From assembly GCA_050943495.1 (NCBI GenBank), contig JBMNPH010000003.1, positions 1 to 64,000 on the forward strand: a stretch of DNA of 64,000 bases. The letters run 5' to 3'. Numbering within the stretch: position 1 is the first letter of the stretch; the number at the start of each line of letters is the position of its first letter. A model generated the notes under the pieces. The model worked only from the letters and a program-made list of their open reading frames with translations, did no database searches and was not told the origin of the DNA. Shown here piece after piece: positions 6,803-16,258 of the stretch. The translations under genes were made by a program, and so were the position numbers. This DNA is from Merdivicinus sp050943495. Its GTDB lineage: Bacteria; Bacillota; Clostridia; Oscillospirales; Ruminococcaceae.

Positions 6803-7048
6803 TTAATCCGCGAGATAGGACTTTACCATTGCCTGCAATAACTCATCCCGATCAATTTTACGAATCAGGCTTCTGGCATTATTGTAGGTTGTGATATAAG
6901 TTGGATCCTCTGAAAGAATGTATCCTACAATCTGGCTGACCGGATTATAACCTTTCTGTTTCAGGGCGTCATAAACCGCCGTCAATATCCGACGCATTTC
7001 AAGTTCCTTGTCATCCGGAACCGAAAATGTCATAGTCTTATCCTGCAT
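6803..7048 (-). CDS. ireB: IreB family regulatory phosphoprotein (UPF0297)
   Basis: An 81-residue protein with the family signature YNPVSQIVGYILSEDPTYI, followed by NNARSLIRKIDRDELL. IreB in enterococci is phosphorylated by the Ser/Thr kinase IreK and modulates cephalosporin resistance; the family is widespread in Firmicutes, often in the alaS-yrrK-yrzB region. Here it instead follows pheT. The start at 7048 is preferred because GAGG lies eight bases upstream; the in-frame GTG at 7057 overlaps that site. Function in this organism is inferred from the family. Confidence 0.88.
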   Translation of the reverse strand: MQDKTMTFSVPDDKELEMRRILTAVYDALKQKGYNPVSQIVGYILSEDPTYITTYNNARSLIRKIDRDELLQAMVKSYLAD

Positions 7049-7119
7049 ATCTTTCACCTCGCGAATCTATATATTCGATGTTTCTATTATACCGCATCCG
7101 CCAGAAATATACAAGAGGA

Positions 7120-9519
7120 TTATTGCCGTAAAAATACATGAATTTTCTCGAAAGATTCGAGGATTTTCTTCATAGCTTCATCGCATTCCTCATCGGTTAA
7201 AGTACGATCCGCCGCGCGGAGGACAATCGAATAGGAAACACTCTTCTTATCTGCCGGAATCTGTCCTCCCTGATAGACATCAAATAGCTCGATTTTTTCG
7301 ATAATGTCTGAAGCAGCCGAACGAATTGCTTTTTCCATTTCCGCAATCGGCAGTTCCCGATCCGCAATCACCGAAAGGTCACGGGAAGAAGCCGGGAATT
7401 TCGGAAGCGGCTGATAAATCACACGCTGCTGATCCATCATTTCATACAGGGCTTGCACCTGAATCTCCGCTACAAAAGCACGTCCGTTGAGATCAAAGCG
7501 AGCTGCCGCAGAAGGATGAACCTCGCCCAGTACAGCTACCGGTTCCGCACAACCTTTCCACATCACTTTTGCCTGACGTCCGGGATGGAGATATGGTTCT
7601 CCGGAACGAAGATACTCCCCTTTGATTCCGCAGCGTTCCAGTAATTCGTCCACAATCCCCTTCAGCGTAAAGAAATCTTCCTCTTCACCATAAATTCCCA
7701 GGCAAAGCGCAGAGATTTCATCTGGCTGCTCGACAACCGGCAGTGCCTTGGGACGGAAGATTCGGCTCAATTCGAAGAAGCGTCCGCCCGGATTCTTCCG
7801 GCTCATATTCGTTGCAAGAACCGTCAGCATACTGGAAACGAGCTGGGTCCGCATGGTGGAATATTCCTCGCCCAAAGGATTCAGCAGCACCACTGCTTCC
7901 CGACGTTTGTCGTCCGCAGCCAGTCCCAACTGATCTGAAGCTTTCCCGCTGATAAAGGAATACGTTGTAATTTCCCGCATGCTGTGTGCAATCAGCAAAT
8001 TCTTGATCGTATCCCCATGAATTCGTTCCGGAAGTTTTCTTCCGCGGATGACAGCGCCCTTCATGGGAGTACCCACAATATGCTCGTATCCATAAATCCG
8101 CATGACTTCTTCCGCCAGATCCGCCCGACTTTCGATGTCATCGCGGTAATACGGAATATGGCAGGTCAGAACATCATTTTCCATGGTTGTTTCAATGTGC
8201 AGAGCATTAAGGATCTCCACCATTTTCTCATAAGGGACATCTACACCCAGCAGATCATTGATGCGGGCAGCCGGTACCGTAAGTGTCCGTTCCTCCGGCA
8301 GACCGTCATGGCAGTCAATGACGCCCTCGACAATATCGCCGGCATTCAGTTCCTCAATCAGCTGCAAAGCACGTTCCATCGCATATTCCACACCGACAGT
8401 ATCCACACCTTTTTCAAAGCGTGCGCTCGATTCGGTCCGCATTCCCAAAGCACGCGCAGTACGGCGGATATTATCGCGGCGGAATTTGGCACATTCCAAG
8501 AACAGATCGGTCGTTTCTGCGGTAATTTCGCTCTCTAAGCCGCCCATGATACCTGCCAGACAGGAAGGTTTTTCACTGTCTGCGATGACCAGCATTTCGC
8601 TGTTCAGTTCATGCGCCTTTTCATCCAGAGTAGTCATGGTTTCGCCGTCTTTCGCACGGCGGACAATGATCTTGCGGCCTGCAATATCATTCAGATTGAA
8701 GGCATGCATGGGGTGGCCGGTTTCCAGCATGACAAAGTTAGTAATGTCTACAATGTTATTGATGGGACGCATACCGGCTGCCCGCAAACATTCTTTCATC
8801 CAATCGGGAGAAGGCTGAATCCGGAGATTCTTCACCACACGGCCCATATACCGGGGACAAAGATCGTAATCCTCTACCGAAATAGAAATTTCTTCCCGAA
8901 TATCGCCGCCGCAGGTGCGGTAGCTGGGTTCCGGCAGATGAATCTCTTCTCCCAAAACGACTGCAACCTCCCGTGCAACGCCAATCACGCTGTTGCAGTC
9001 CGGACGGTTCGACAAAATGGAGAAGTCAATGATGACATCATTCAAATGCAAAACATCCCGCATATCGGTGCCGGGTGCATAATCTTCCTGCAGAATGAGA
9101 ATTCCATACACTTCCGCGCCGGGATAATCCCCTTCCTTCAGGCAAAGCTCTTCGCCGGAACAAAGCATGCCGTTAGACGGAAGACCGCGCAGTTTTCCCT
9201 TCTTGATGTGCATGCCGTTGGGCAGCTTGGAGTTGTGAAGCGCACAGGGAACCAACGCTCCCTCAAATACATTCTGCGCGCCGGTAATGATCTGCACCGG
9301 TTCTGCTTCGCCGACATCCAGCTGGCAGATCTGAAGTTTATCTGCATCCGGATGCTTTTCAATTTTCAGGATGCGTCCGACTTTGACATTCTCCATCGTC
9401 GCGGAAAGATCTTCCACATCCTCTACCTCAAACCCGCTCATCGTCATGCGTTCGCAGAGTTCCTCGACCGGGACCTGAATATTTACATAGCGTTTCAGCC
9501 AATTTAACGATACTTTCAT
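7120..9519 (-). CDS. pheT: phenylalanine--tRNA ligase beta subunit
   Basis: A 799-residue protein of the expected length for bacterial PheT. It starts MKVSLNWLKRYV, followed by the EMAP-like tRNA-binding domain (residues ~40-155), the B3/B4 editing domain, the B5 domain (GRKLPERIHGDT region follows it) and the C-terminal ferredoxin-fold anticodon-binding domain (ISYQPLPKFPASSRDLS-like segment near 700). With PheS it forms the (alpha-beta)2 enzyme that charges tRNA-Phe and hydrolyses mischarged Tyr-tRNA-Phe. The gene starts 29 bases after pheS and shares its T-box controlled transcript. Confidence 0.97.
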   Translation of the reverse strand: MKVSLNWLKRYVNIQVPVEELCERMTMSGFEVEDVEDLSATMENVKVGRILKIEKHPDADKLQICQLDVGEAEPVQIITGAQNVFEGALVPCALHNSKLPNGMHIKKGKLRGLPSNGMLCSGEELCLKEGDYPGAEVYGILILQEDYAPGTDMRDVLHLNDVIIDFSILSNRPDCNSVIGVAREVAVVLGEEIHLPEPSYRTCGGDIREEISISVEDYDLCPRYMGRVVKNLRIQPSPDWMKECLRAAGMRPINNIVDITNFVMLETGHPMHAFNLNDIAGRKIIVRRAKDGETMTTLDEKAHELNSEMLVIADSEKPSCLAGIMGGLESEITAETTDLFLECAKFRRDNIRRTARALGMRTESSARFEKGVDTVGVEYAMERALQLIEELNAGDIVEGVIDCHDGLPEERTLTVPAARINDLLGVDVPYEKMVEILNALHIETTMENDVLTCHIPYYRDDIESRADLAEEVMRIYGYEHIVGTPMKGAVIRGRKLPERIHGDTIKNLLIAHSMREITTYSFISGKASDQLGLAADDKRREAVVLLNPLGEEYSTMRTQLVSSMLTVLATNMSRKNPGGRFFELSRIFRPKALPVVEQPDEISALCLGIYGEEEDFFTLKGIVDELLERCGIKGEYLRSGEPYLHPGRQAKVMWKGCAEPVAVLGEVHPSAAARFDLNGRAFVAEIQVQALYEMMDQQRVIYQPLPKFPASSRDLSVIADRELPIAEMEKAIRSAASDIIEKIELFDVYQGGQIPADKKSVSYSIVLRAADRTLTDEECDEAMKKILESFEKIHVFLRQ

Positions 9520-9548
9520 AATCCGATTTCCTCCTTACCAAAGCCGAA

Positions 9549-10571
9549 TCAGTCGAACTGCTCTAAGAACCGGGAATCATTCTCAAAGAGCAGGCGGATA
9601 TTGTTGATCTTATATCGGGTTGTAGTCAGGCGATCCAATCCCACGCCAAAGGCAAATCCAGAATACACTTCCGGATCGATGCCGCAGCCGGCAAGAACAT
9701 TCGGATGCACCATTCCGGCGCCGAGAATCTCAATCCAGCCGGTGCCTTTGCAGATCCGGCAGCCTTTGCCGCCGCATTCCGAACAGGTGACATCGACCTC
9801 AACACTGGGCTCGGTGAAGGGGAAGAAAGAAGGACGGAACCGCACCTGCGTTTCCGGGCCGTAAATTTCCCGAACAAACTGTTCCAGACAGCCTTTCAGG
9901 TCACACATGGTAATTCCCTTGTCGACAACCAGACCTTCCATCTGATGGAAGATGGGAGAATGGGTGGCATCCACTTCGTCAGCACGGTAAACACGGCCGG
10001 GGCATACAATCCGGATCGGCGGTGTACGCTGTTCCATGACTCGGATCTGCGCGGAAGAAGTCTGGGAACGAAGCAGCAGATTCTCGCCCAGATAGAAGGT
10101 ATCCTGCATATCGCGGGCGGGATGATCCTTCGGCAGGTTCAGAGCCTCAAACAGATAATGGTCGGTTTCGACTTCCGGACCGTCCACAACATCGAATCCC
10201 ATCGACTGGAAAATATCAATCAAATCATTGGTAATGATGCTCAGCGGGTGCAGCCCACCGGCTTTCTGAGTTTTGCCAGGCATCGTAATATCGATGCGCT
10301 CTGCTTCCAGCCGGTCATTGAGTTCCTTTTCCTTCAGAGCTTCCTGCTTTTCTGCAATCGCAGCTTCCAAAGCCTGACGGACTTCATTTGCCACCTGGCC
10401 AATCACGGGGCGTTCTTCTGCGGAAAGTTTCCCCATCTGCTTCAGAATTGCCGTCAGCTGTCCCTTTTTGCCCAGATAGCCGACCCGCAGTGCTTCCAAT
10501 GCCTTGACATCACCGCACTGAGCCAGTTCCTGCAAGGCAGATGCTTTAATCTGTTCCAATTGTTCACGCAT
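9549..10571 (-). CDS. pheS: phenylalanine--tRNA ligase alpha subunit
   Basis: A 340-residue catalytic subunit. The N-terminal coiled coil (residues 1-90) binds tRNA-Phe. Class II motifs follow: HPARDMQDTFYL (motif 1/2 region), RVYRADEVDATHSP (motif 2) and GFAFGVGLDRL (motif 3). Start placed at 10571 because the minus strand reads CAGGAGG eight bases before the ATG. The open frame extends upstream, but only through the T-box leader. It forms phenylalanyl-AMP and transfers it to tRNA-Phe together with PheT. Confidence 0.97.
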   Translation of the reverse strand: MREQLEQIKASALQELAQCGDVKALEALRVGYLGKKGQLTAILKQMGKLSAEERPVIGQVANEVRQALEAAIAEKQEALKEKELNDRLEAERIDITMPGKTQKAGGLHPLSIITNDLIDIFQSMGFDVVDGPEVETDHYLFEALNLPKDHPARDMQDTFYLGENLLLRSQTSSAQIRVMEQRTPPIRIVCPGRVYRADEVDATHSPIFHQMEGLVVDKGITMCDLKGCLEQFVREIYGPETQVRFRPSFFPFTEPSVEVDVTCSECGGKGCRICKGTGWIEILGAGMVHPNVLAGCGIDPEVYSGFAFGVGLDRLTTTRYKINNIRLLFENDSRFLEQFD

Positions 10572-10602
10572 ATTCAAAACCTCCTGTTTCTCATCCAAAA
10601 TG

Positions 10603-10865
10603 AAAAAACCTTCGTCCCAATCCAATCGGGACGAAGGCAATCTGCTTCCGTGGTACCACCCAGATTTCCGGCTTTCCCGCAGAAAACCGGCACTTTGGTT
10701 CCCTGTAACGGGGGATCCCGTCATTCCCTACTCGATGACGTTCAGGAATGCCGCTCGCAGGGGAAACTTCACGAAAATCCATAACAGACGGGCTTTCAGC
10801 CGGTGACCCATCCTCTCTGGGATTGGAAAAATTCGCTACAAACCTGGTCGATGCGTTTTCAATAT
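10603..10865 (-). promoter_or_regulatory. T-box leader of pheST
   Basis: Read on the minus strand, the leader carries an AGAGAGGATGGGTCACCGG-type stem I segment, the T-box core TGGTACCACGG (10649-10660 region) and an intrinsic terminator. The terminator stem is CCTTCGTCCCGAT with ATTGGGACGAAGG (10609-10638), followed by TTTTTT. Uncharged tRNA-Phe should stabilise the competing antiterminator and allow transcription into pheS. A TTC triplet, the expected Phe specifier, is present in the stem I region near 10770, but I did not fold the stem fully. Confidence 0.92.
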
Positions 10866-11420
10866 AGTTTCAGTATAACACGTTTCGATTTTTTTTGCAA
10901 GAGAATTTGTTAAATTTTCTCCTGCAAACATTCTGTATGCCTCTTCTCCATACAAATACCAGTTTTTCTCCATCACAAAGTTGGTCAGCAGGATGCCGCC
11001 GCGTTCCACTTGCTGTTCCCGCACAAGGCGATATCCCCGCTTTTCAAAAAACGGTCGGGCGGTAATGGAGGCCGCAACTTCCAGTCGGGAAATTCCGGCA
11101 GCTCTGGCATCGGCCTCAATGCGGTCCGCCAGAAGAGACGCAATTCCCTGCCGTTGATAATCCTTGTGAATATACAGACGGTCAAAATAGCAGGCAGGAA
11201 TATCCAGATCTGCAAATCCGGTAATTCTCCCCTCTTCTTCGGCCACATAGCTGTTGTGGGCACCAAGAGTTCGCTGCCACCGCGAAAAATCCGGCGTTTT
11301 GGGAGCCCACACCGCTAACTGCTCTGCAGAATAATCTTTTGCGTTGACTGTATGTACGGTATCGTAAAAAAGCCGGAGAATTTCTGTGCAGTCATCTGGC
11401 CGGTATTCCCGAATTCTCAT
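10836..11420 (-). CDS. GNAT-family N-acetyltransferase (YafP-like)
   Basis: A 194-residue acetyltransferase. The GNAT core is residues 1-155: start MRIREYRPDD, motif A LYIHKDYQRQGIASLLAD (~108-125) with the acetyl-CoA loop QRQGIA, and PFFEKRGYRLV as motif B. The C-terminal ~35 residues are outside the core and overlap the pheS promoter and T-box start, so the tail may be an unselected extension. Its ATG overlaps the stop of the preceding membrane protein gene by four bases, which indicates coupling. The substrate is unknown. Confidence 0.85.
   Translation of the reverse strand: MRIREYRPDDCTEILRLFYDTVHTVNAKDYSAEQLAVWAPKTPDFSRWQRTLGAHNSYVAEEEGRITGFADLDIPACYFDRLYIHKDYQRQGIASLLADRIEADARAAGISRLEVAASITARPFFEKRGYRLVREQQVERGGILLTNFVMEKNWYLYGEEAYRMFAGENLTNSLAKKIETCYTETILKTHRPGL
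10872..10900 (-). promoter_or_regulatory. promoter of the pheST T-box transcript
   Basis: TTGCAA (10895-10900) and TATACT (10872-10877 on the minus strand) are 17 bp apart, a good sigma-A promoter. It lies inside the 3' end of the upstream acetyltransferase gene, so transcription starts near 10865. Confidence 0.8.
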
Positions 11421-12403
11421 GCTGCACTCTCCTCTGAGGACGATTCTTCCGGTACTACCGTTCCGTCATCCGAAATAACTGGATCAGAATCTTCCGGAAC
11501 TGCGACCGGATCATTGAACTCCTCATCTGGAATAACAGTAGATTCCTCAGGTAAAGTCGGCTGTCCCTCTGCACTTTCCAAAGAATAAATTTTCCAGTTT
11601 CCGGATTCATCTGCTTTGAGCGTACATTGCATCACTTTTTCCGCAGAAGGCTGATAGCTCTTTCCTTCGGTATCCCCCTGCCATACCGGTCCGGGCGGTA
11701 TGTAGCCAATAGTCAGTTCAATCGTCTCTTCGTCCACCTGTACCACCGTTTCTACATCAGGCGTATAAGCCAAGACATGTGGGACTGCCGGGAAAACATA
11801 GGTATGATTATCACTATCATACATAATCATCAACGTGGAATCTCCGACCGTCTGGTGGGTGTAATTCACATCGCCGAACAGCGCTTTGATCTGCACCTCA
11901 ATATCGCTGGCCGGAACTGTGATGAAATTCATATCATCGATTGGATACTTGGAGGTATCCTCATTCATAATGAGACGCCAGACCCCCGCTGTAATAATCG
12001 TCGAATCGGTCAACTCCTGCGGAGAGGAAAATTCCGGCGGGTCCTGCAGCACGATTGGAGTCACCAGCCACTCATACTCTTCCAATTTGGAATCTTGCTG
12101 CGTTAAATTTCCAATCATCCGGATAGTAAACACCACCGTACTGATCAGTCCGATGACGGCAAAAATCAGGACAGCTGCCCCAAATATAATCATTTTGAGA
12201 TCGCCTTTTTTGGCAGCCGCTTCTCCTTCCGTCGAAGGAATTTCCGCCACTTCCACCTGAACCGGTTCCTGCGGGGCAGGCTCAGAGGACTCCGGTATTT
12301 CTTCCGGCTGAACTTTCTCTGATTTCTTCTCTTCCTCCGGTTTTTCCTGTGGTACGACATTCGTTTCCGGCTGACTTTTTCTGGAATTCCGTCTTCTGCT
12401 CAA
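11417..12403 (-). CDS. membrane-anchored protein with acidic/Pro-rich N-terminus, unknown function
   Basis: A 328-residue protein I do not recognise. Residues 1-68 are charged and rich in E, P, K and S (a cytoplasmic low-complexity stretch). A single transmembrane helix follows (KMIIFGAAVLIFAVIGLIST region, ~70-97). The remaining ~230 residues would be extracellular and end in a Pro/Ser/Glu-rich tail. The topology suggests an N-in, C-out anchored protein. It is 23 bases after proA and overlaps the acetyltransferase start, so it is in the same transcription unit, but proline metabolism need not be its role. Confidence 0.75.
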   Translation of the reverse strand: MSRRRNSRKSQPETNVVPQEKPEEEKKSEKVQPEEIPESSEPAPQEPVQVEVAEIPSTEGEAAAKKGDLKMIIFGAAVLIFAVIGLISTVVFTIRMIGNLTQQDSKLEEYEWLVTPIVLQDPPEFSSPQELTDSTIITAGVWRLIMNEDTSKYPIDDMNFITVPASDIEVQIKALFGDVNYTHQTVGDSTLMIMYDSDNHTYVFPAVPHVLAYTPDVETVVQVDEETIELTIGYIPPGPVWQGDTEGKSYQPSAEKVMQCTLKADESGNWKIYSLESAEGQPTLPEESTVIPDEEFNDPVAVPEDSDPVISDDGTVVPEESSSEESAA

Positions 12404-12426
12404 TTCAACATCTCCCTTCCAAACAA

Positions 12427-13671
12427 TCAGCGAATCTGACCATTTCCATAAATTTTATACTTACAGGAGGTTAAGGCCTCCAATCCCATCGGTCCCCGTG
12501 CGTGCAGCTTCTGGGTGGAAATTCCGATTTCCGCACCGAATCCAAACTCTCCGCCGTCTGTGAAGCGCGTTGACGCATTCACATACACGGCAGCCGAATC
12601 CACCTCATTGAGAAAACGTTCTGCTGCCTGATAGTCTCGGGTAATAATGGCCTCCGAATGGCCGGTACTGTATGCCGCAATATGCGAAATTGCTTCTTCC
12701 AGACCGGAAACAACCTTTACCGACATCCGGTAATCCAGATATTCCCGCCCATAATCTTTTTCGGAAGCTGCTTCGATCTGCGGACAGATTTCACAGGCAC
12801 GAGGGCACCCGCACAGAGTTACCCCTTTTTCAGACAGCGCATGTACAAGCCGCGGAAGCAGTTCCGGCGCACATTCTTCATCAATCAGCAGAGATTCCGC
12901 TGCATTGCAGACCGAAACACGCTGTGTTTTAGCATTGACGAGAATCCGTTCTGCCATCTCCGGATCGGCAGTCTTTTCCACATAAATATGGCAGTTTCCG
13001 ACACCTGTCTCAATGACCGGAACGGTGGCATTCTTCACGACTGCCTGAATCAGTCCCGCACCGCCCCTCGGAATCAGAAGGTCCAAAATTCCATGCAGCC
13101 GCATCATTTCATTTGCGCTTTCACGCGATGTATCTTCCACCAGCGCAATGCAGTCCGCAGGCAATCCGCAGCCCGACACTGCATCCCGCATTATGGCAGT
13201 CAGTGCCCGATTGGAACGGATCGCTTCCTTGCCGCCGCGCAGCAAAACCGCATTGCCGGATTTTAAGCAAAGTACGGCTCCATCCACCGTGACATTCGGC
13301 CGACTTTCAAAGATAATGCCGATTGCACCCATCGGAACCCGAACTTTTTCAATCCGCAGCCCATTGGGACGCAGTGTCCCGCTCTCAATTTTCCCCACCG
13401 GATCTTCCAGCTGAACCAGCTGCCGAATTGCTTCGCAAATTCCTGCAATCCGCTTCTCATCCAGTGTCAGACGATCAATCAATCCTTCATTCAGCCCGGC
13501 CTCTCTTCCGGCAGCAATATCATCCGCATTTGCCGCAAGAATTTCCTCACGCCGTGCCCAAAGCGCATCCGCAATTGCTGTCAGCGCTTCATTTTTTCGG
13601 GAGGAAGACAGAATCATCAACTGTCGGGAAGCCTCCCGCACCCGACGTCCTAATTGTTCGACTGTTGCCAT
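12427..13671 (-). CDS. proA: glutamate-5-semialdehyde dehydrogenase (gamma-glutamyl phosphate reductase)
   Basis: A 414-residue aldehyde-dehydrogenase-fold enzyme of the standard ProA length. Recognisable segments are GAIGIIFESRPNVTVDG, the NADP-binding region KSGNAVLLRGGKEAIRSN, the catalytic cysteine in RVSVCNAAESLL and the C-terminal RGPMGLEALTS. It reduces gamma-glutamyl phosphate to glutamate-5-semialdehyde with NADPH, the second step of proline synthesis. It starts 12 bases after proB, so kinase and reductase are co-expressed. Confidence 0.98.
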   Translation of the reverse strand: MATVEQLGRRVREASRQLMILSSSRKNEALTAIADALWARREEILAANADDIAAGREAGLNEGLIDRLTLDEKRIAGICEAIRQLVQLEDPVGKIESGTLRPNGLRIEKVRVPMGAIGIIFESRPNVTVDGAVLCLKSGNAVLLRGGKEAIRSNRALTAIMRDAVSGCGLPADCIALVEDTSRESANEMMRLHGILDLLIPRGGAGLIQAVVKNATVPVIETGVGNCHIYVEKTADPEMAERILVNAKTQRVSVCNAAESLLIDEECAPELLPRLVHALSEKGVTLCGCPRACEICPQIEAASEKDYGREYLDYRMSVKVVSGLEEAISHIAAYSTGHSEAIITRDYQAAERFLNEVDSAAVYVNASTRFTDGGEFGFGAEIGISTQKLHARGPMGLEALTSCKYKIYGNGQIR

Positions 13672-13683
13672 GTTTCATCCTCC

Positions 13684-14466
13684 TCAACCAATCCAGGTGC
13701 CAATCGGCTGATCTTCCATCAGCTCATACAGCGCTTCAGGCCGCGATCCGTTCATAATAACGGTCGGGAATCCCGCATCCAGACCGATCTGCGCTGCCGA
13801 AATTTTGGTCACCATACCGCCGGTACCCAACCCGGTTCCGTTGCCTCCCGCGAGTGCACGCACCTCGTCCGTTATGGCCGGAATATGCCGAATCAGTTTC
13901 GCTTCCGGATTCTCACGGGGATTCTGATCAAATACTCCGTCAATATCGGTCAAAATGATGAGCAAATCTGTTTTGGTCAGACTTCCAACAATAGCGGAAA
14001 GGGTATCATTGTCACCAAATACGATTTCTTCTACCGCCACGGTGTCATTCTCATTGACAACCGGCACAACTCCCATTTCCAGCAATGTGTGGAACGTATT
14101 CATAACATTTTCTTTCCGCTCGAAACTGTCCACAATGTCGCGAGTCATCAAAACCTGAGCGACCGCATGATTATACTCGGAAAAATATTTGTCATAGCAA
14201 TACATGAGTTCGCATTGTCCGATCGCTGCACACGCCTGTTTGGACGGGGTATCAGTAGGGCGCTGTTTCAGTCCCATTTTTCCGACCCCGACTCCGATGG
14301 CGCCTGACGAAACCAGGATAATTTCCCGGCCGGAATTTTTTAGGTCTGAGAGCACTTTTACCAATTTTTCCACCCGCTGAATATTCATCAGCCCGGTCTT
14401 GTGAGCAAGCGTAGAAGTCCCTACCTTAATCACGATGCGATTTGCTTCGGATGCTTTCTGTATCAT
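13684..14466 (-). CDS. proB: glutamate 5-kinase (short form, no PUA domain)
   Basis: A 260-residue amino-acid-kinase-fold protein. RIVIKVGTSTL near the N-terminus binds phosphate, VSSGAIGVG and NENDTVAVEEI are the glutamate-site segments, and LLIILTDIDGVFDQNP is the nucleotide-binding loop. It phosphorylates glutamate to gamma-glutamyl phosphate. E. coli ProB is ~367 residues with a C-terminal PUA domain; this enzyme ends after the kinase domain, as in many Clostridia. The gene lies between a DUF975-like membrane protein (10-base gap) and proA. Confidence 0.97.
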   Translation of the reverse strand: MIQKASEANRIVIKVGTSTLAHKTGLMNIQRVEKLVKVLSDLKNSGREIILVSSGAIGVGVGKMGLKQRPTDTPSKQACAAIGQCELMYCYDKYFSEYNHAVAQVLMTRDIVDSFERKENVMNTFHTLLEMGVVPVVNENDTVAVEEIVFGDNDTLSAIVGSLTKTDLLIILTDIDGVFDQNPRENPEAKLIRHIPAITDEVRALAGGNGTGLGTGGMVTKISAAQIGLDAGFPTVIMNGSRPEALYELMEDQPIGTWIG

Positions 14467-14476
14467 GTCTAAATCC

Positions 14477-15301
14477 TCACTTTGTCAAATTTTTCCGATT
14501 GTATCCTTCAATTCGAACCTTTGCAAATATTGCAGTAGTCGCCCGATAATAAGGAATTACAAAAAGAAGCGGTACTGCCAGCAGCGATAACAATCCCCAA
14601 GGCACCATGGAAAGCTGCAGAGAAAAAAGCTGACGTTTTCCGCCTTTCATCGCAGCCACAGATTTGCGAATGATTTGATGAAGTCCCAATCCTTCCTCTA
14701 AAATAAATAAATAATCCGTCAGATAATAACGGAGGGTAACAAAATACCACAAAATTCCCATTAGGATTGTAACCAAAACTCCCAAAGCGCTGGCGGCAAA
14801 ATATATCGCCATTGCAGGTCCGCTCTCCACACGAACCCATCGTAACCCCCAAAAAATTGCCGCACAGGGGATGACGAACGGAATTGCCCACAAAATTTTT
14901 CGCAGCAGCACCATAATACGGAGCAACACAACTCGGAATAAAGTTTTCCAACTATAAAAATAAGAAAATATTGTTAAAATAGGAGGAAGTTCTCCTGCCA
15001 CCTGATCGCAATACCACCGCCGTACTCCCATTCCAAGTGGAGTTAAAATCAGCACCTCGATCAAAATACCGGTAGCAGATACAACTGCCAATCTACTATC
15101 GACCAAGAAGCCATTCTGCCAATCCAACCGCATTGCCGGCGCCTCTGGTAACGCAAGATTCAAAACCTGACACAGAAGCTGTTCCAGCAAGAGAAAGAAA
15201 ACATAAACGCCCAGCTGAAACAATAAGATTCCCAATGCACGCCCCCAATTATTTTTTAGACTTTGTAACGCATTTTCTTTCATCTTGCGTTGTAATGTCA
15301 T
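14477..15301 (-). CDS. DUF975-like multi-spanning membrane protein
   Basis: A 274-residue hydrophobic protein. The start RKMKENALQSLKNNWGRAL resembles the N-terminus of DUF975 family proteins, in which an amphipathic segment precedes about six transmembrane helices. Hydrophobic stretches are visible near residues 22-45, 75-95, 118-145, 160-185 and 240-262. No catalytic motif is evident. It begins two codons after the histidine phosphatase gene region and is directly followed by proB. DUF975 function is unknown. Confidence 0.65.
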   Translation of the reverse strand: MTLQRKMKENALQSLKNNWGRALGILLFQLGVYVFFLLLEQLLCQVLNLALPEAPAMRLDWQNGFLVDSRLAVVSATGILIEVLILTPLGMGVRRWYCDQVAGELPPILTIFSYFYSWKTLFRVVLLRIMVLLRKILWAIPFVIPCAAIFWGLRWVRVESGPAMAIYFAASALGVLVTILMGILWYFVTLRYYLTDYLFILEEGLGLHQIIRKSVAAMKGGKRQLFSLQLSMVPWGLLSLLAVPLLFVIPYYRATTAIFAKVRIEGYNRKNLTK

Positions 15302-15325
15302 GATTCCCAGTCCTTTCCATCCAAA

Positions 15326-16087
15326 TCAGAGTTTTTTCTCCATGGATTCCGGCACCGCCGTATTATCCGGTTTCTGTTCGACTTCCAGTGACAGATAATT
15401 CTTTGGAAGACTTCGGAAAAATTCTTCATCATCCTCAATCTCTTCCCCCCAATCATTATCGGAAGGTTCACGGAGCATGGGGATTTGGGAATATACTTCG
15501 AATACTCCATCCCGCTGCCACAGTTGGGTATTCAATAAAGCAGTAAATCCTGTACCTTCCTGCGCGGTCCATCGCATGGGATCCCGTTTCGGATAGCCGA
15601 AAACGGTCAGAAGATTCATCATCACACCGCTTGGAAGAATCAGAGCCGCCGTTGTGATCTGATTTCGCATCATATCCTCCACGACTTTAGAAAAGCCTTC
15701 TGCTGTCCGTTCTGCAAATGCCGTAATGGATTCGGCCTTATCTGGAGCTGCAGACATTCCACTTTCATACCACCGCACAAACATTTCCGTTCCTGCCAGT
15801 TCCTCGGCAGTCCGTCCCTCGAATACGCCGAAATCGTATTCCTCCAACCCTTCCGCCGGTACAGTCAAACGATTGGGATAAAGGATTTCCGCAGTCTCCA
15901 TACACCGCTTCATGGGAGCCGCATAGACCTTTTTCACATCCGGATATTCAAATTTTTCCTGAAGAGCGTGCAATTCCTTCACACCTTTGGAGCAAAGAGA
16001 GAGATCGGTACGTTTCCCAATAAAACGGCCTTCCAGATTTCCCTGGGTCAGGCCATGCCGGATTAAAAACAAACGATATGTAAGCAA
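15326..16087 (-). CDS. histidine phosphatase superfamily protein (phosphoglycerate mutase-like)
   Basis: A 253-residue protein starting LTYRLFLIRHGLTQGN. RHG holds the phospho-accepting histidine (residue ~11), and AAPMKRCMETAEIL provides the second conserved arginine. The acidic EYDFGVFEGRTAEEL segment and a late GVMMN region (where cofactor-dependent mutases have a histidine motif) follow. The last ~60 residues are an acidic extension. The substrate cannot be told: phosphoglycerate, alpha-ribazole phosphate and others are possible. The apparent start is TTG at 16087 with only a modest ribosome binding site, so the N-terminus is slightly uncertain. Confidence 0.8.
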   Translation of the reverse strand: MLTYRLFLIRHGLTQGNLEGRFIGKRTDLSLCSKGVKELHALQEKFEYPDVKKVYAAPMKRCMETAEILYPNRLTVPAEGLEEYDFGVFEGRTAEELAGTEMFVRWYESGMSAAPDKAESITAFAERTAEGFSKVVEDMMRNQITTAALILPSGVMMNLLTVFGYPKRDPMRWTAQEGTGFTALLNTQLWQRDGVFEVYSQIPMLREPSDNDWGEEIEDDEEFFRSLPKNYLSLEVEQKPDNTAVPESMEKKL

Positions 16088-16128
16088 CCTTATTCCAACC
16101 TTTCATTGAATTCTCGCACTACCTTTAT

Positions 16129-16158
16129 ATTATACCCGATTTGAGGGGGAAAAAACAA
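16129..16158 (-). promoter_or_regulatory. promoter for the phosphatase-proBA unit
   Basis: TATAAT (minus strand, 16129-16134) lies 18 bp from TTGTTT (16153-16158). It is the only good -10 box upstream of the leftward gene string that runs to the acetyltransferase at 10836. Confidence 0.55.
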
Positions 16159-16229
16159 TGGACTTCTACAATTTTAAGGTTTTATTCATACCAAATTCGA
16201 CAAACTTTTTAAAATCTTGCAAAAATCCC

Positions 16230-16258
16230 TTTACAAAAGGTATCGTTTGTAATATAAT
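16230..16258 (+). promoter_or_regulatory. promoter of the XRE regulator gene
   Basis: TTTACA (16230-16235) and TATAAT (16253-16258) are 17 bp apart. Transcription would start near 16265, leaving a ~120-base leader with a GACCC/GGGTC hairpin (16271-16290) before the gene at 16384. Confidence 0.75.

Noticed and set aside
6509..6841. A 110-codon plus-strand frame across the tRNA-like remnant
   Set aside because: It runs through the decayed tRNA copy and the ireB terminator and has no protein family features.
10571..10724. N-terminal extension of PheS (and likewise ProS at 45057-45246)
   Set aside because: Both extensions are translations of T-box leader RNA; the real starts have ribosome binding sites after the terminators.
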